Positions 1 through 8,807 of a stretch of 64,000 bases of DNA are shown piece by piece. Source of the DNA: Proteobacteria bacterium UBA5122 (GTDB lineage Bacteria > Pseudomonadota > Gammaproteobacteria > Tenderiales > Tenderiaceae). Both the position numbers and the translations under genes were made by a program. Each line of letters starts with the position of its first letter. Positions within the stretch are counted from its first letter, which is position 1. The stretch lies in assembly GCA_002415485.1 (NCBI GenBank), contig DHYU01000080.1:17187-81186 (forward strand), read 5' to 3'. Under the pieces are notes generated by a model. It did no database searches, was not told the origin of the DNA, and worked only from the letters and a program-made list of their open reading frames with translations.

Positions 1-183
1 AAGGGCGCGACGCTGATCGGCAATGGCCCCGAGGTCATGACGCGCGTCAGCAAGGTCGGCAACGACCTGCGTCTGGACGACGGTGTAGGCACCTGTGGCA
101 AGGAAGGTCAGAGCGTGCCGGTGGGTGTTGGTCAGCCAACGATGTTGATCGATGGCCTGACCGTCGGCGGTACCAGCGCCTGA
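1..183 (+). CDS. tldD: Metalloprotease TldD, C-terminal end (partial)
   Basis: The first 60 codons are open from base 1 and stop at TGA 181-183, so the gene begins outside the window. The residues KGATLIGNGPEVM and the ending VGVGQPTMLIDGLTVGGTSA match the C-terminus of TldD, the zinc-protease-like partner of PmbA (TldE). Together they form a heterodimer that degrades unfolded peptides and, in some bacteria, matures microcin B17 or removes CcdA. Its partner pmbA lies 700 bases downstream with only darP between, the usual gammaproteobacterial neighbourhood. The catalytic HExxxH part is not in the window. Confidence 0.88.
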   Translation, partial: KGATLIGNGPEVMTRVSKVGNDLRLDDGVGTCGKEGQSVPVGVGQPTMLIDGLTVGGTSA

Positions 184-193
184 TCAGATTAGA

Positions 194-805
194 TCAGGCC
201 TCGCCCTGCTCGCAGAGCTCGCGCAGGTATTTGAATAGGGCGCGGGCAGATTTGGGTGGTTTGTTTTGTTTGTGCTCGCGCTGGGCGTTGAGCATGAGCT
301 GGCGCAGCTGTTGGCGGTCGGCGCCGGGGTGTTCGTCGACGAATTGATCGACGGCGTCCTGGCCTTCGTTGAGGATGCGGTCGCGCCAGCGCTCCAGCGC
401 GTGGAATTTTGCGGCGGACTGTTGGCCGGTCTGGCGGATGGCGTCGAGCGCGGCCTGGATCGGTGCCGCGTCTTCGCCGCGCATCAGCTTGCCGATGTAT
501 TGCAGCTGACGTCGATAGCCGCCGCGGGTGTTTTGGATCTTGCGCGCCAGCTTGATGGCATCGATCAGGGTGTCCGACAGCGGGATCTTGGTCAGCGCCT
601 TGTCGGGTAGCTCGACCAGATCGCGGCCGAGGTCTTGCAGGGCGTCCATCTCGCGTTTGATTTGAGAGCGGCTCTTGACCTGTTCGTCGTCCGCCCAGTC
701 TGCGTCGAGCGAGTCGTCGTCGAGTGCGTCTTCATCGTCCCACTGTGGTTCCAGTGGTTCGTCGAGGGTGTCGTGTTCGTCGGAATGGCGGCGGCGTTTG
801 CTCAT
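194..805 (-). CDS. darP: DarP/YjgA family ribosome-associated protein (DUF615)
   Basis: This 203-residue protein has an acidic N-terminal third (many D and E, residues 9-42) followed by the helical DUF615 core, with SRSQIKREMDALQDLG, LPDKALTKIPL and RRQLQYIGKLMR visible. E. coli YjgA/DarP (183 aa) binds late 50S precursors and helps mature the peptidyl-transferase centre of 23S rRNA. The gene is convergent with tldD (10 bases between stops) and divergent from pmbA, with 76 bases between starts that must hold both promoters. The tldD-darP-pmbA arrangement is conserved in gammaproteobacteria and supports the call. Confidence 0.9.
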   Translation of the reverse strand: MSKRRRHSDEHDTLDEPLEPQWDDEDALDDDSLDADWADDEQVKSRSQIKREMDALQDLGRDLVELPDKALTKIPLSDTLIDAIKLARKIQNTRGGYRRQLQYIGKLMRGEDAAPIQAALDAIRQTGQQSAAKFHALERWRDRILNEGQDAVDQFVDEHPGADRQQLRQLMLNAQREHKQNKPPKSARALFKYLRELCEQGEA

Positions 806-881
806 GAATTCTTCGTCCGGGCTGTGTCTGCGGACGGCTATGGTAACTGAATTGAAACAGAAATTTAAAAGGTGATGCGCG

Positions 882-2234
882 ATGTCTGATACGCCGGTGG
901 TTAAAAATAGCGCCTACAGCGCCGAGCAGCTGCAGCACATGGTCTCTGATCTGCTGGCGGAGGCGGTGCGTCAGGGGGCGACGGCGGCCGAGGCGGCGGT
1001 GAGTATCGAGAGCGGTCTGTCGGTGACGGCGCGCATGGGCGAGGTCGAGACCATCGAGCACAATCTCGACAAGGGCCTGGGCGTGACGGTCTATGTCGGT
1101 CAGCGCAAGGGTTCGTCGAGCACGACGGACTTCAGCTCTGCGGCGATCCGCGATGCGGTGGCCGCGGCCTGTCGTATCGCCAAATACACGGCCGAGGATG
1201 AATATTCAGGTCTGGCCCCCGCTGAGTTGATGGCGACCGACATCCCCGACCTGGAGCTGTCGCATCCGTGGAATATCACGCCCGAGATGGCGATCGAACA
1301 GGCGATCATCTGCGAGGCGGCGGCGCGTGAATTCGATCCTCGGATCACCAACTCGGAAGGCGCGACCGTGTCGAGCCATCAGGCCTATCGCGTCTATGGC
1401 AACAGCCACGGCTTTGTCGCCGGCTATGGCGGCAGTCACCACGGCATCAGCTGTGCGGTGATCGGTCAGGACGGCGACAGCATGGAGCGCGATTATTGGT
1501 ATACCAGTGAACGCCGTGCCGATGCGATGGAAGATGCGGCGTCGGTTGGGCGGCGGGCGGCTGAACGCACGGTGCGCCGCCTCGGGGCGCGGCAGCTGGG
1601 TACCTGTCAGGTGCCGGTGTTGTTCAGTGCCGAGCTGGCCGGTGGTTTGATCTCGTCCTATATCAGCGCCATCCGCGGCGGGGCGCAGTATCGCAAATCG
1701 ACCTTCCTGCTCGACAGCCTGGGCGAGCAGGTGTTTCCGGAGTTTGTGAATATCTACGAGCGGCCAAGGCTGGTCGGCGGCAATCGCAGTGCGGCCTTTG
1801 ATCGCGATGGCGTGACGACGCGGGATCAGGACTTTGCCCGCGACGGTCGTGTCGCCAGCTACGTGATGGACGCCTATGCGGCGCGTCGTCTCAAGCGCGA
1901 GACCACCGGCAATGCCGGCGGTGTGCGCAACCTGTTTGTCGATCACGGAGACATGGACCTGGCGGTGCTGTGCAAACACATGGACCGCGGCCTGTTGGTG
2001 ACCGAGATGATGGGCATGGGCACCAATGGCGTGACCGGCGATTATTCACGCGGCGCGGCCGGGTTTTGGGTCGAAAACGGCGAGCTGCAATACCCGGTGC
2101 ATGAGATCACCGTCGCCGGCAATCTGAAGGATATGTTCCGCAATATCGTTGCGATCGGCTCGGATGTGGAGCGTCGTGGCAATGTGCAGGTCGGCTCGAT
2201 CCTGGTCGACGGTATGACGATTGCGGGCGAATAA
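882..2234 (+). CDS. pmbA: Metalloprotease PmbA (TldE)
   Basis: The 450-residue product has the length and signature segments of PmbA/TldE: VSIESGLSVTARMGEVETIEHN, DKGLGVTVYVGQRKGSSSTTDFS, and at the C-terminus GNLKDMFRNIVAIGSDVERRGNVQVGS, written here in shortened pieces of continuous sequence. TldE has the same fold as TldD but lacks the zinc-binding motif; the pair forms a chamber that cleaves small unfolded peptides. The ATG at 882 follows AAGGTG with good spacing. The gene stands alone, with 86 bases before mlaF. No truncation or odd feature is seen. Confidence 0.92.
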   Translation: MSDTPVVKNSAYSAEQLQHMVSDLLAEAVRQGATAAEAAVSIESGLSVTARMGEVETIEHNLDKGLGVTVYVGQRKGSSSTTDFSSAAIRDAVAAACRIAKYTAEDEYSGLAPAELMATDIPDLELSHPWNITPEMAIEQAIICEAAAREFDPRITNSEGATVSSHQAYRVYGNSHGFVAGYGGSHHGISCAVIGQDGDSMERDYWYTSERRADAMEDAASVGRRAAERTVRRLGARQLGTCQVPVLFSAELAGGLISSYISAIRGGAQYRKSTFLLDSLGEQVFPEFVNIYERPRLVGGNRSAAFDRDGVTTRDQDFARDGRVASYVMDAYAARRLKRETTGNAGGVRNLFVDHGDMDLAVLCKHMDRGLLVTEMMGMGTNGVTGDYSRGAAGFWVENGELQYPVHEITVAGNLKDMFRNIVAIGSDVERRGNVQVGSILVDGMTIAGE

Positions 2235-2320
2235 ACGCACTAACTCTGCGAAAAATTCCACTTTAGGCCACTTCTCATTTTCATAGCGGACCTCTACACT
2301 GCCCCTATTGTTGGCATTAT

Positions 2321-3157
2321 GTGACACTTATGTTGGATAAAAACACACATCCGGACGATGTGGTGGTCAAGGTGCGGGACCTGGTCTTCAGCCGGGGCTC
2401 GCGTCGCATCTTTAATGGGGTCGATCTCGATATTCGTCGCGGTCAGGTGACAGCCATTATGGGGCCCAGCGGCACCGGTAAAACCACGTTGCTGAAGCTG
2501 ATCGGCGGCCAGTTGCGCCCCGAGCGCGGCACGATCGAGGTTGAGGGACAGAATGTGGCGCAGCTGTCGCGGCGCAAGCTGTTCGAGTTGCGCAAGCGCA
2601 TGGGCATGTTATTCCAGAGTGGCGCGCTGCTGACCGACCTGAACGTCTACGACAATGTCGCCTTTCCTATTCGCGAACACACCAATCTACCCGAATCGAT
2701 GATCCGCGACCTGGTGCTGATGAAGCTGGAGGCGGTCGGTCTGCGCGGTGCGCGGGGCCTGATGCCGAGCGAGCTGTCGGGCGGTATGGCGCGGCGGGTG
2801 GCCCTGGCGCGGGCGGTGGCGCTCGATCCGATGATGATCATGTATGACGAGCCGTTCACCGGTCAGGACCCGATCTCGATGGGGGTGTTGGTGCAGCTGA
2901 TCGATCGCTTGAATCACGCACTGTCGCTGACCAGCATTGTCGTCTCACACGACGTGGCCGAGACCTCGGCGATCGCCGATTACATCTATGTGTTGTCCGA
3001 TGGCAAGGTGGTCGATCACGGCACGCCGGAGGCCCTGGGCCGTAGCCAGTCGCAATGGGTGCAGCAATTCATGCAGGGCCTGCCTGATGGGCCGGTGCCG
3101 TTTCATTTTTCTGCGCCGCCGTATGGCGAAGACTTGCTGGCCGGGGGTAAGGGATGA
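2321..3157 (+). CDS. mlaF: Phospholipid ABC transporter ATP-binding protein MlaF
   Basis: This is the ATPase of the Mla retrograde lipid-transport machine (MlaFEDB), which moves phospholipids between inner membrane and the periplasmic carrier MlaC. It shows Walker A GPSGTGKT (residues 48-55), signature LSGGMARR, Walker B MMIMYDEPF and the D-loop GQDP. At 278 aa it is the usual size. Two starts are possible, GTG 2321 and ATG 2330; neither has a strong ribosome site and they differ by three residues. It heads an operon with mlaE, joined by an ATGA overlap. Confidence 0.93.
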   Translation: MTLMLDKNTHPDDVVVKVRDLVFSRGSRRIFNGVDLDIRRGQVTAIMGPSGTGKTTLLKLIGGQLRPERGTIEVEGQNVAQLSRRKLFELRKRMGMLFQSGALLTDLNVYDNVAFPIREHTNLPESMIRDLVLMKLEAVGLRGARGLMPSELSGGMARRVALARAVALDPMMIMYDEPFTGQDPISMGVLVQLIDRLNHALSLTSIVVSHDVAETSAIADYIYVLSDGKVVDHGTPEALGRSQSQWVQQFMQGLPDGPVPFHFSAPPYGEDLLAGGKG

Positions 3158-3930
3158 TGGACGCATTGGCCAAGTTGGGGCGTGGCGCGCTCGACTTCTT
3201 TGAGCGCCTCGGGCGCGGTCATCTATTTTTGATGTATGTGCTGGCGGGTTCACCGCCGCTGTTGTTACGCCTGCGGCTGTGGACACAGCAGATGTATTCC
3301 GTGGGCGTGTTGTCGCTGCTGATCGTCGCCGTGGCCGGGCTGTTTGTCGGCATGGTGTTGGGCCTGCAGGGCTATAACACCTTGGTCGATTTTGGCTCGG
3401 AGGAGTCGCTCGGTGTGATGGTGGCGCTGTCGCTGGTGCAGGAGCTGGGGCCGGTGCTGGCGGCGGTGTTGTTCGCGGCGCGGGCCGGGACCTCGCTGAC
3501 GGCCGAGATCGGTTTGATGAAGACCACCGAGCAGTTGTCGGGCATGGAGATGATGGCGGTCGATCCGCTGCAGCGCGTGATTGCGCCGCGCTTCTGGGCG
3601 AGCTTTGTCTCGGTGCCGCTGCTGGCGGCGATCTTCAGTGCGGTGGGTGTGTTTGGGGGTTATTTTGTCGGCGTCGGGCTGTTGGGTGTGGACGACGGCG
3701 CGTTCTGGTCGCAGATTCAGTCGCGGGTCGATTTCCACGAAGATGTGATGAACGGCGTGATCAAGAGCGTCGTCTTTGGCTTTGTCGCCGCCTGGATCGC
3801 GCTGTTTGAAGGTTATGACGCGGTGCCGACCTCGGAAGGGGTGGCGCGGGCGACGACGCGCACGGTGGTGCACACGTCGATCGCAGTACTGGGTTTGGAT
3901 TTTGTGCTGACCGCACTGATGTTTGATTGA
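3154..3930 (+). CDS. mlaE: Phospholipid ABC transporter permease MlaE
   Basis: This 258-residue multi-spanning membrane protein belongs to the MlaE/YrbE permease family. Family segments include VGMVLGLQGYNTLVDFGSEE, LVQELGPVLAAVLFAARAG and TAEIGLMKTTEQLSGMEMM, followed by FWASFVSVPLL. It forms the membrane dimer that contacts MlaF and the MlaD hexamer. The start overlaps the mlaF stop (ATGATG at 3154), giving translational coupling. Family length and residues are intact. Confidence 0.93.
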   Translation: MMDALAKLGRGALDFFERLGRGHLFLMYVLAGSPPLLLRLRLWTQQMYSVGVLSLLIVAVAGLFVGMVLGLQGYNTLVDFGSEESLGVMVALSLVQELGPVLAAVLFAARAGTSLTAEIGLMKTTEQLSGMEMMAVDPLQRVIAPRFWASFVSVPLLAAIFSAVGVFGGYFVGVGLLGVDDGAFWSQIQSRVDFHEDVMNGVIKSVVFGFVAAWIALFEGYDAVPTSEGVARATTRTVVHTSIAVLGLDFVLTALMFD

Positions 3931-3940
3931 GGATAGGATC

Positions 3941-4408
3941 ATGTTTCATAACAGAAACCTGGAAATAGTGGTCGGGCTCTTTGTCGCGCTGGGCTTTGCC
4001 GCGCTGTTTATTCTGGCGATGAAGGTCAGCAATCTGAGCGCCTTCTCCGACCAGGAGGGCTATAGCGTCAGCGCACGCTTCGATAACATCGGCGGGCTCA
4101 AGGTGCAGGCGCCGGTGACCATGGCCGGGGTGCGTGTCGGGCGCGTGGAGGGCATCGGTTTCGATCAGGAGACCTTCGAGGCGGTGGTGACGCTCAAGAT
4201 CTACAACGAGTTTAAACAGCTGCCACGCGATACCAGCGCCTCGATCTTTACCTCCGGCCTGCTCGGTGAGCAGTACATCGCGCTGGAGGCCGGTGGCGAT
4301 GTGAAGAACCTGGCGGCGGGCGATGAGTTCAAGATCACGCAGTCGGCCCTGGTGCTGGAGGAGTTGATCGGTCAGTTTCTGTTCAAGGCGGCGGAAGGGG
4401 GCGAATAG
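3941..4408 (+). CDS. mlaD: Phospholipid-transport substrate-binding protein MlaD (MCE domain)
   Basis: The product (155 aa) has one N-terminal membrane helix at about residues 8-27 and one MCE domain (about 38-115: FDNIGGLKVQAPVTMAGVRVG). The C-terminal helical tail QSALVLEELIGQFLFKAA fits the MlaD hexamer, in which C-terminal helices line a hydrophobic pore. The ATG at 3941 is preferred over an upstream in-frame TTG at 3923 because GAGGA lies at the right distance. It is a short MlaD; E. coli MlaD is about 183 aa. Confidence 0.92.
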   Translation: MFHNRNLEIVVGLFVALGFAALFILAMKVSNLSAFSDQEGYSVSARFDNIGGLKVQAPVTMAGVRVGRVEGIGFDQETFEAVVTLKIYNEFKQLPRDTSASIFTSGLLGEQYIALEAGGDVKNLAAGDEFKITQSALVLEELIGQFLFKAAEGGE

Positions 4409-4410
4409 TC

Positions 4411-5784
4411 GTGCGTAATCGCGGTCAGGTAACGCTGGCGGTTTCCTTGGCGCTGGGGACGGCGCTGAGTACGCCGGTGGTGTCGGCGGAGGCGCTCGAC
4501 CTGCAGCAGGCGGTGGAGCGTGCGCTCAATCACGACCCGCGCATTGAGGAGCGCCACCATCTGGCGACGGCGGCCGAGGCCTTGTTGCAGGAGGCCGAGG
4601 GGTATCGCGGCTGGATGGTGCAGAGCAACAGCTTTCTGGCCGTGGCGCCGCAGGCCGAAGGCGATATGTTTGTCGAGGGCAGTTGTGCCGCCGGCAACTG
4701 CACGCTGCGCGATGACCGTTACGATGTGGATGGTCTGACACCGTGGTTCAATGTGCAGGTGGCGCTGATCAAGCCGCTCTACACCTTTGGCAAGATCGAA
4801 AACTATGCCGATGCCGCGCGCGAAAACATCCGCATCAAGCAGCAGGATGTGCGCTTGCAGCAGGGTGAGACGATTATCAACGTCAAGCAGGCCTATTATG
4901 GTTATCTGGCGGCGCGCGACGGCCGCTTGTTGCTGGATGATGTGATCAAGCGTGTCGAAGGTGCGACCGAGTTGGTGCAGGGCTGGCTGGATGAAGGCGA
5001 GGGAGATGCCAAACAGTCGGACCTCTATGCGCTGCAGGCGGCGCGAGGTCTGGTGGCCCGCTATCGGGCGCAGGCAGCGGCGCTGGAAGGCGTGGCCCTG
5101 GATGGGCTGCGTGTGCTGACCGGTGTTGGGCTGGGGCAGCCGCTGGACGTGGCGGATCGTCGTATCCAGCCGGTCGAGTTGCCGGACCTGGACGTCGAGC
5201 GCCTGCGCGAACTGGCGCTGGTGCAGCGGCCTGAGATGCAGCAACTGGCGGCGGGCTTGAAGGCGCGCCGGTCCTTGGTTGAGGCGCACAAGTCCGAGGC
5301 CAAGCCGGATATCTATGCCGGTGTCGCGGGCATGTTGTCCAATGCGCCGGGGCGGGATCGCCTCGAGAATCCGTTTATTTACGACCCTTTCAATGAGGCC
5401 GGTGTCTCACCCATGCTGGGCATGCGTTGGAACTGGACGCCGGGTGTCGCCGATGCCAAGACCGCCGGTGCGCGCGCCGAGTTGAATGCCCTAATCGCCA
5501 AAAACAGCTTTGCCCAACAGGGCATCCCGTTTCAGGTAGTGGAACAGGTGCATCAGGTGCAGGGCCACTATGATGCGGTGTTGGAGCTGGAGCAGGCCAC
5601 GCGCGCGGCGCGGCGCTGGATGATCGCCAGTTACACCGACTTTGAGGCCGGGCTGGAGAAGGCCGATAAGGTCATGACGGCGTTTCAGGCCTATGTGCTG
5701 GCGGCGAGCGATTATTTGCAGATGACCTATGAATACAACATGCGCGTGGCGCGTTTGCAGCAGGTGACGGGGGAGCAGTTATGA
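4411..5784 (+). CDS. TolC-family outer membrane efflux protein inside the Mla operon
   Basis: The 457-residue product starts with a signal peptide (to about VVSA, residue 25) and has the long helical organisation of the OEP/TolC family: two repeats of roughly 200 residues, with VKQAYYGYLAARDGRLLLDD in the first and YDAVLELEQATRAARRW and QMTYEYNMRVARLQQVTG in the second. Family members form trimeric outer-membrane channels. An insertion near residue 90 carries a Cys pair (GSCAAGNC). It starts at GTG 4411, two bases after mlaD, and overlaps mlaC by four bases, so it is translated as part of the Mla operon, in a place where some operons carry mlaA/vacJ. Its role with Mla is unknown. Confidence 0.85.
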   Translation: MRNRGQVTLAVSLALGTALSTPVVSAEALDLQQAVERALNHDPRIEERHHLATAAEALLQEAEGYRGWMVQSNSFLAVAPQAEGDMFVEGSCAAGNCTLRDDRYDVDGLTPWFNVQVALIKPLYTFGKIENYADAARENIRIKQQDVRLQQGETIINVKQAYYGYLAARDGRLLLDDVIKRVEGATELVQGWLDEGEGDAKQSDLYALQAARGLVARYRAQAAALEGVALDGLRVLTGVGLGQPLDVADRRIQPVELPDLDVERLRELALVQRPEMQQLAAGLKARRSLVEAHKSEAKPDIYAGVAGMLSNAPGRDRLENPFIYDPFNEAGVSPMLGMRWNWTPGVADAKTAGARAELNALIAKNSFAQQGIPFQVVEQVHQVQGHYDAVLELEQATRAARRWMIASYTDFEAGLEKADKVMTAFQAYVLAASDYLQMTYEYNMRVARLQQVTGEQL

Positions 5785-6398
5785 AGAATCTGGTGAAGTA
5801 TTTGGCGGGTGTGTTGGTGGCGATGGGCTTGGTGATCGGTATGCCGGCGCAGGCCAATCTGTCGCCGCAGGATCTGGTGCAACAGACAGCCGATCGTATG
5901 CTCGGCAAGCTCAAGGAAGAACGGGCGGTGATCGCGGCCGAGCCGCAACGGATCTACGAGCTGGTTAACGAGATCGTGCTGCCGCATTTTGACTTTGAAT
6001 ACATGTCGCAACTGGTGGTCGGTAAACATTGGCGTGGTGCCTCGGCCGAGCAGCGCAACAAGTTTGTCGGTGAGTTTCGCACCTTGCTGGTACGCACTTA
6101 TGCCACGTCCTTGAATCAGTATGTCGATCAGCAGATCGTCTATCTGCCGTCACGTGACAAGGCGGGGGCGGATGAGGCGACCGTGCGGACCGAGATCGAG
6201 CAGCCAGGCACCTTTCCAATCCCGATCGACTACAAGTTGCATCTCAAAGACAGCAAGTGGATCGTGTTTGACGTGGTGATCGACGGCGTGTCGATGGTGA
6301 CCAATTATCGGACGACCTTTGCCAAGGAGATTCGCGCTGGAGGTATGGATGCGCTGATTGCGAGTCTGGCCGAGCGTAACGAGAAGGGTATGGAATGA
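5781..6398 (+). CDS. mlaC: Periplasmic phospholipid-binding protein MlaC
   Basis: A signal peptide (MKNLVKYLAGVLVAMG...PAQA) precedes an MlaC/Ttg2D domain of the usual size (205 aa in total). The family segments LPHFDFEYMSQLVVGKHWRG and the C-terminal IDGVSMVTNYRTTFAKEI are present. MlaC ferries phospholipid across the periplasm between the outer-membrane MlaA complex and MlaFEDB. Four-base overlaps on both sides (with the TolC-family gene and mlaB) show tight coupling. Confidence 0.93.
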   Translation: MKNLVKYLAGVLVAMGLVIGMPAQANLSPQDLVQQTADRMLGKLKEERAVIAAEPQRIYELVNEIVLPHFDFEYMSQLVVGKHWRGASAEQRNKFVGEFRTLLVRTYATSLNQYVDQQIVYLPSRDKAGADEATVRTEIEQPGTFPIPIDYKLHLKDSKWIVFDVVIDGVSMVTNYRTTFAKEIRAGGMDALIASLAERNEKGME

Positions 6399-6697
6399 AC
6401 GGCGGCACCCTGGTGCGGGCAGAGAATGGCCATGTGCAATGCAGTGGCCGTTTGACCTTTGATAGTGTCACCGCGCTGATGCAACGCAGTGATCTGTTGT
6501 GGCAGGGGCAGGGTGCGCTAGTGGTCGATCTGGCCGGCGTGGACCGTTCGGATAGTGCCGGTTTGGCATTGCTGGTTGACTGGACGAGGCGGGCGCGGGC
6601 CGCCGGGCGTGAGATTCAATTCATCCACGTGCCTGCGCAGCTATGGGCCATCGCCGAGGTCAGCGGCCTCGAGGCTGTGCTGCCATTGCAGCGTTGA
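6395..6697 (+). CDS. mlaB: STAS-domain protein MlaB
   Basis: This 100-residue cytoplasmic protein is a single STAS domain; the segment VVDLAGVDRSDSAGLALLVDW (residues about 43-63) contains the conserved DSAG loop. MlaB binds MlaF and stabilises the transporter. It overlaps mlaC by four bases and ends the operon. The BolA-like gene (ibaG) that often lies between mlaB and murA is absent: the 156 bases to murA hold no plausible gene. Confidence 0.87.
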   Translation: MNGGTLVRAENGHVQCSGRLTFDSVTALMQRSDLLWQGQGALVVDLAGVDRSDSAGLALLVDWTRRARAAGREIQFIHVPAQLWAIAEVSGLEAVLPLQR

Positions 6698-6853
6698 GTG
6701 TTGCGGGCTTACAAAATCAGTCTATTAGCGGTATCCTAGCGGGCTTGTGTTTGTGTCGCTTTGGTCATGGTTGGAGCTGTGACGGGCGGGCATGTTTTGG
6801 GTCGCGTCAAAGTCGCGACTGAATTAAGTACCTGAAGATAGACTGAATTTTCG

Positions 6854-8113
6854 ATGGATAAACTGATTATTACCGGGGGGGCGCCTCTCAACGGTGAGAT
6901 TCGCATCTCCGGCGCCAAGAACGCGGCACTGCCCTTGCTGTCCGCGACCCTGTTGGCCGATGGGCCGGTCACGATTCGTAACGTGCCCCATCTGCAGGAC
7001 ATCACCACCACCATGGAGCTGCTCGGCCGCATGGGCGTGCAGCTGGTGATTGATGAGAAACTCAATGTCGAGGTCGATCCGACCACGATCAATAGCTATA
7101 TAGCACCCTATGAGCTGGTGAAGACCATGCGTGCGTCGATCCTGGTCTTGGGGCCGCTGGTGGCGCGCTACGGGCAGGCGGATGTCTCGCTGCCCGGTGG
7201 TTGTGCCATCGGCTCGCGCCCGGTCAATCTGCACATCAACGGTCTGCGTGCGATGGGTGCGCATATCGAAGTTGAGGGCGGTTACATCCGCGCCCGTGCC
7301 GATCGCCTCAAGGGGGCGCACCTGTTCATGGATATGGTGACGGTGACGGGTACCGAAAATCTGTTGATGGCAGCGACGCTGGCCGACGGTGTGACCGTGA
7401 TCGAAAATGCCGCACGCGAACCTGAGGTCGTGGATCTGGCCAACTGTCTGAATCAGATGGGCGCCAAGATCACCGGCCACGGCACCGATACCATCACGAT
7501 TGAAGGCGTGGAGCGTCTGTCGGGCACCGATTATCGCATCCTGCCGGACCGGATCGAGACTGGGACCTACCTGGTGGGTGCGGCCATTAGTCGTGGCCGA
7601 GTGCTGTTGAAGGATACGCGCCCTGAGTTGCTGGATGCGGTGCTGGCCAAACTGCGCGAGGCCGGGGCCGAGATCAAGTGCGGCGCCGATTGGATCGAGC
7701 TCAATATGCACGGCAAACGACCGAAGGCGGTGGATATCCACACTGCGCCGTACCCGGCGTTTCCGACCGACATGCAGGCCCAGTTCACGGCCCTGAATGC
7801 AGTGGCCGAGGGCTCGGGCGCGATCACTGAAACCGTATTCGAAAACCGCTACATGCACGTGCAGGAGTTGGTGCGCATGGGCGCCAATATTCGCGTCGAG
7901 GGTAATATCGCGATCACCAACGGTGTAGAACGTCTGACCGGTGCGCCGGTGATGGCGACCGATCTGCGTGCCTCCGCCAGTCTGGTGTTGGCAGGCTTGG
8001 TGGCCGAGGGCGAGACCACGATCGAGCGCATCTACCACATCGACCGTGGTTACGAATGTATCGAAGAGAAATTACAACAGTTGGGTGCGCGCATTCGCCG
8101 TGTGCCGGACTAG
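6854..8113 (+). CDS. murA: UDP-N-acetylglucosamine 1-carboxyvinyltransferase MurA
   Basis: MurA makes the first committed step of peptidoglycan synthesis, transferring enolpyruvate from PEP to UDP-GlcNAc. The 419-residue length is standard. Lys22-Asn23 (SGAKNAALP) bind substrate, and the catalytic, fosfomycin-sensitive cysteine is Cys117 in LPGGCAIGSRPVNLH. The late motif PYPAFPTDMQAQF is also intact. The gene is followed after 12 bases by hisG, suggesting that the histidine operon is read from the murA promoter. No clear promoter motif was fixed in the preceding 156 bases. Confidence 0.96.
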   Translation: MDKLIITGGAPLNGEIRISGAKNAALPLLSATLLADGPVTIRNVPHLQDITTTMELLGRMGVQLVIDEKLNVEVDPTTINSYIAPYELVKTMRASILVLGPLVARYGQADVSLPGGCAIGSRPVNLHINGLRAMGAHIEVEGGYIRARADRLKGAHLFMDMVTVTGTENLLMAATLADGVTVIENAAREPEVVDLANCLNQMGAKITGHGTDTITIEGVERLSGTDYRILPDRIETGTYLVGAAISRGRVLLKDTRPELLDAVLAKLREAGAEIKCGADWIELNMHGKRPKAVDIHTAPYPAFPTDMQAQFTALNAVAEGSGAITETVFENRYMHVQELVRMGANIRVEGNIAITNGVERLTGAPVMATDLRASASLVLAGLVAEGETTIERIYHIDRGYECIEEKLQQLGARIRRVPD

Positions 8114-8125
8114 AGATTTAGACAG

Positions 8126-8770
8126 ATGAATGACACCTTGACCATTGCCGTCTCCAAGGGGCGGATTTTCAAAGATGCGCTGCCGTTGTTGGCAGCGGCC
8201 GATGTGGTGCCGGTGGATGATCCGGATACCAGTCGCAAACTGATCCTCGATACCACCAATCCCAAGGTGAAGCTGGTGTTGATCCGCACCTCCGATGTGC
8301 CTGTGTATGTGGAGTACGGCGCGGCCGATCTCGGCATCTCCGGCAAGGATACTCTGCTGGAGTATGAAGGCAATGGCGTGTATGAATTGTTGGACCTGAA
8401 GATTGCCTGCTGCAAATTGATGGTGGCCGGGTTTCCCAATGCCGAGGCGCCGTCGCGCCAGCCGCGGATTGCGACCAAATACGTCAATTCGGCCAAGCGT
8501 TATTTTGCCGAACAGGGCAAACAGGCCGAGATCATCAAACTGTACGGTTCGATGGAACTGGCGCCGCTGGTGGGTCTGTCGGACTACATCGTCGATCTGG
8601 TCGATACCGGCAACACGCTGAAGGCCAATGGTCTGGAGCCGCTGGAACACATCGCCGACATCAGTTCGCGCCTGATCGTCAACAAGGCATCGATGAAGAT
8701 GAAACACGCCACCGTGAAGGCATTTATCGGCAAGGTGGCCGAGGCCGTGGCCGCACGCAATCCGGCCTGA
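8126..8770 (+). CDS. hisG: ATP phosphoribosyltransferase HisG, short form
   Basis: HisG condenses ATP and PRPP, the first step of histidine synthesis. At 214 residues it is the short form, lacking the C-terminal regulatory domain of the long type. Motifs seen: TIAVSKGRIFKDALPLL, GAADLGISGKD and the PRPP loop LVDTGNTLKANGL. Short HisG needs the regulatory subunit HisZ, which is not in this window. First gene of the his block, 12 bases after murA. Confidence 0.95.
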   Translation: MNDTLTIAVSKGRIFKDALPLLAAADVVPVDDPDTSRKLILDTTNPKVKLVLIRTSDVPVYVEYGAADLGISGKDTLLEYEGNGVYELLDLKIACCKLMVAGFPNAEAPSRQPRIATKYVNSAKRYFAEQGKQAEIIKLYGSMELAPLVGLSDYIVDLVDTGNTLKANGLEPLEHIADISSRLIVNKASMKMKHATVKAFIGKVAEAVAARNPA

Positions 8771-8807
8771 GCGCAGATACAAAATTGAGTGAACAAGGAT
8801 CAAGACC

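Noticed and set aside
1206..1979. 257-codon minus-strand frame opposite pmbA
   Set aside because: Shadow of pmbA, with His/Arg-rich, low-sense translation and no ribosome site.
6824..8038. 404-codon open frame on the minus strand opposite murA
   Set aside because: It is the antisense of a complete, conserved murA. G+C-rich codon use leaves the opposite strand free of stops, and the translation has no recognisable domain.
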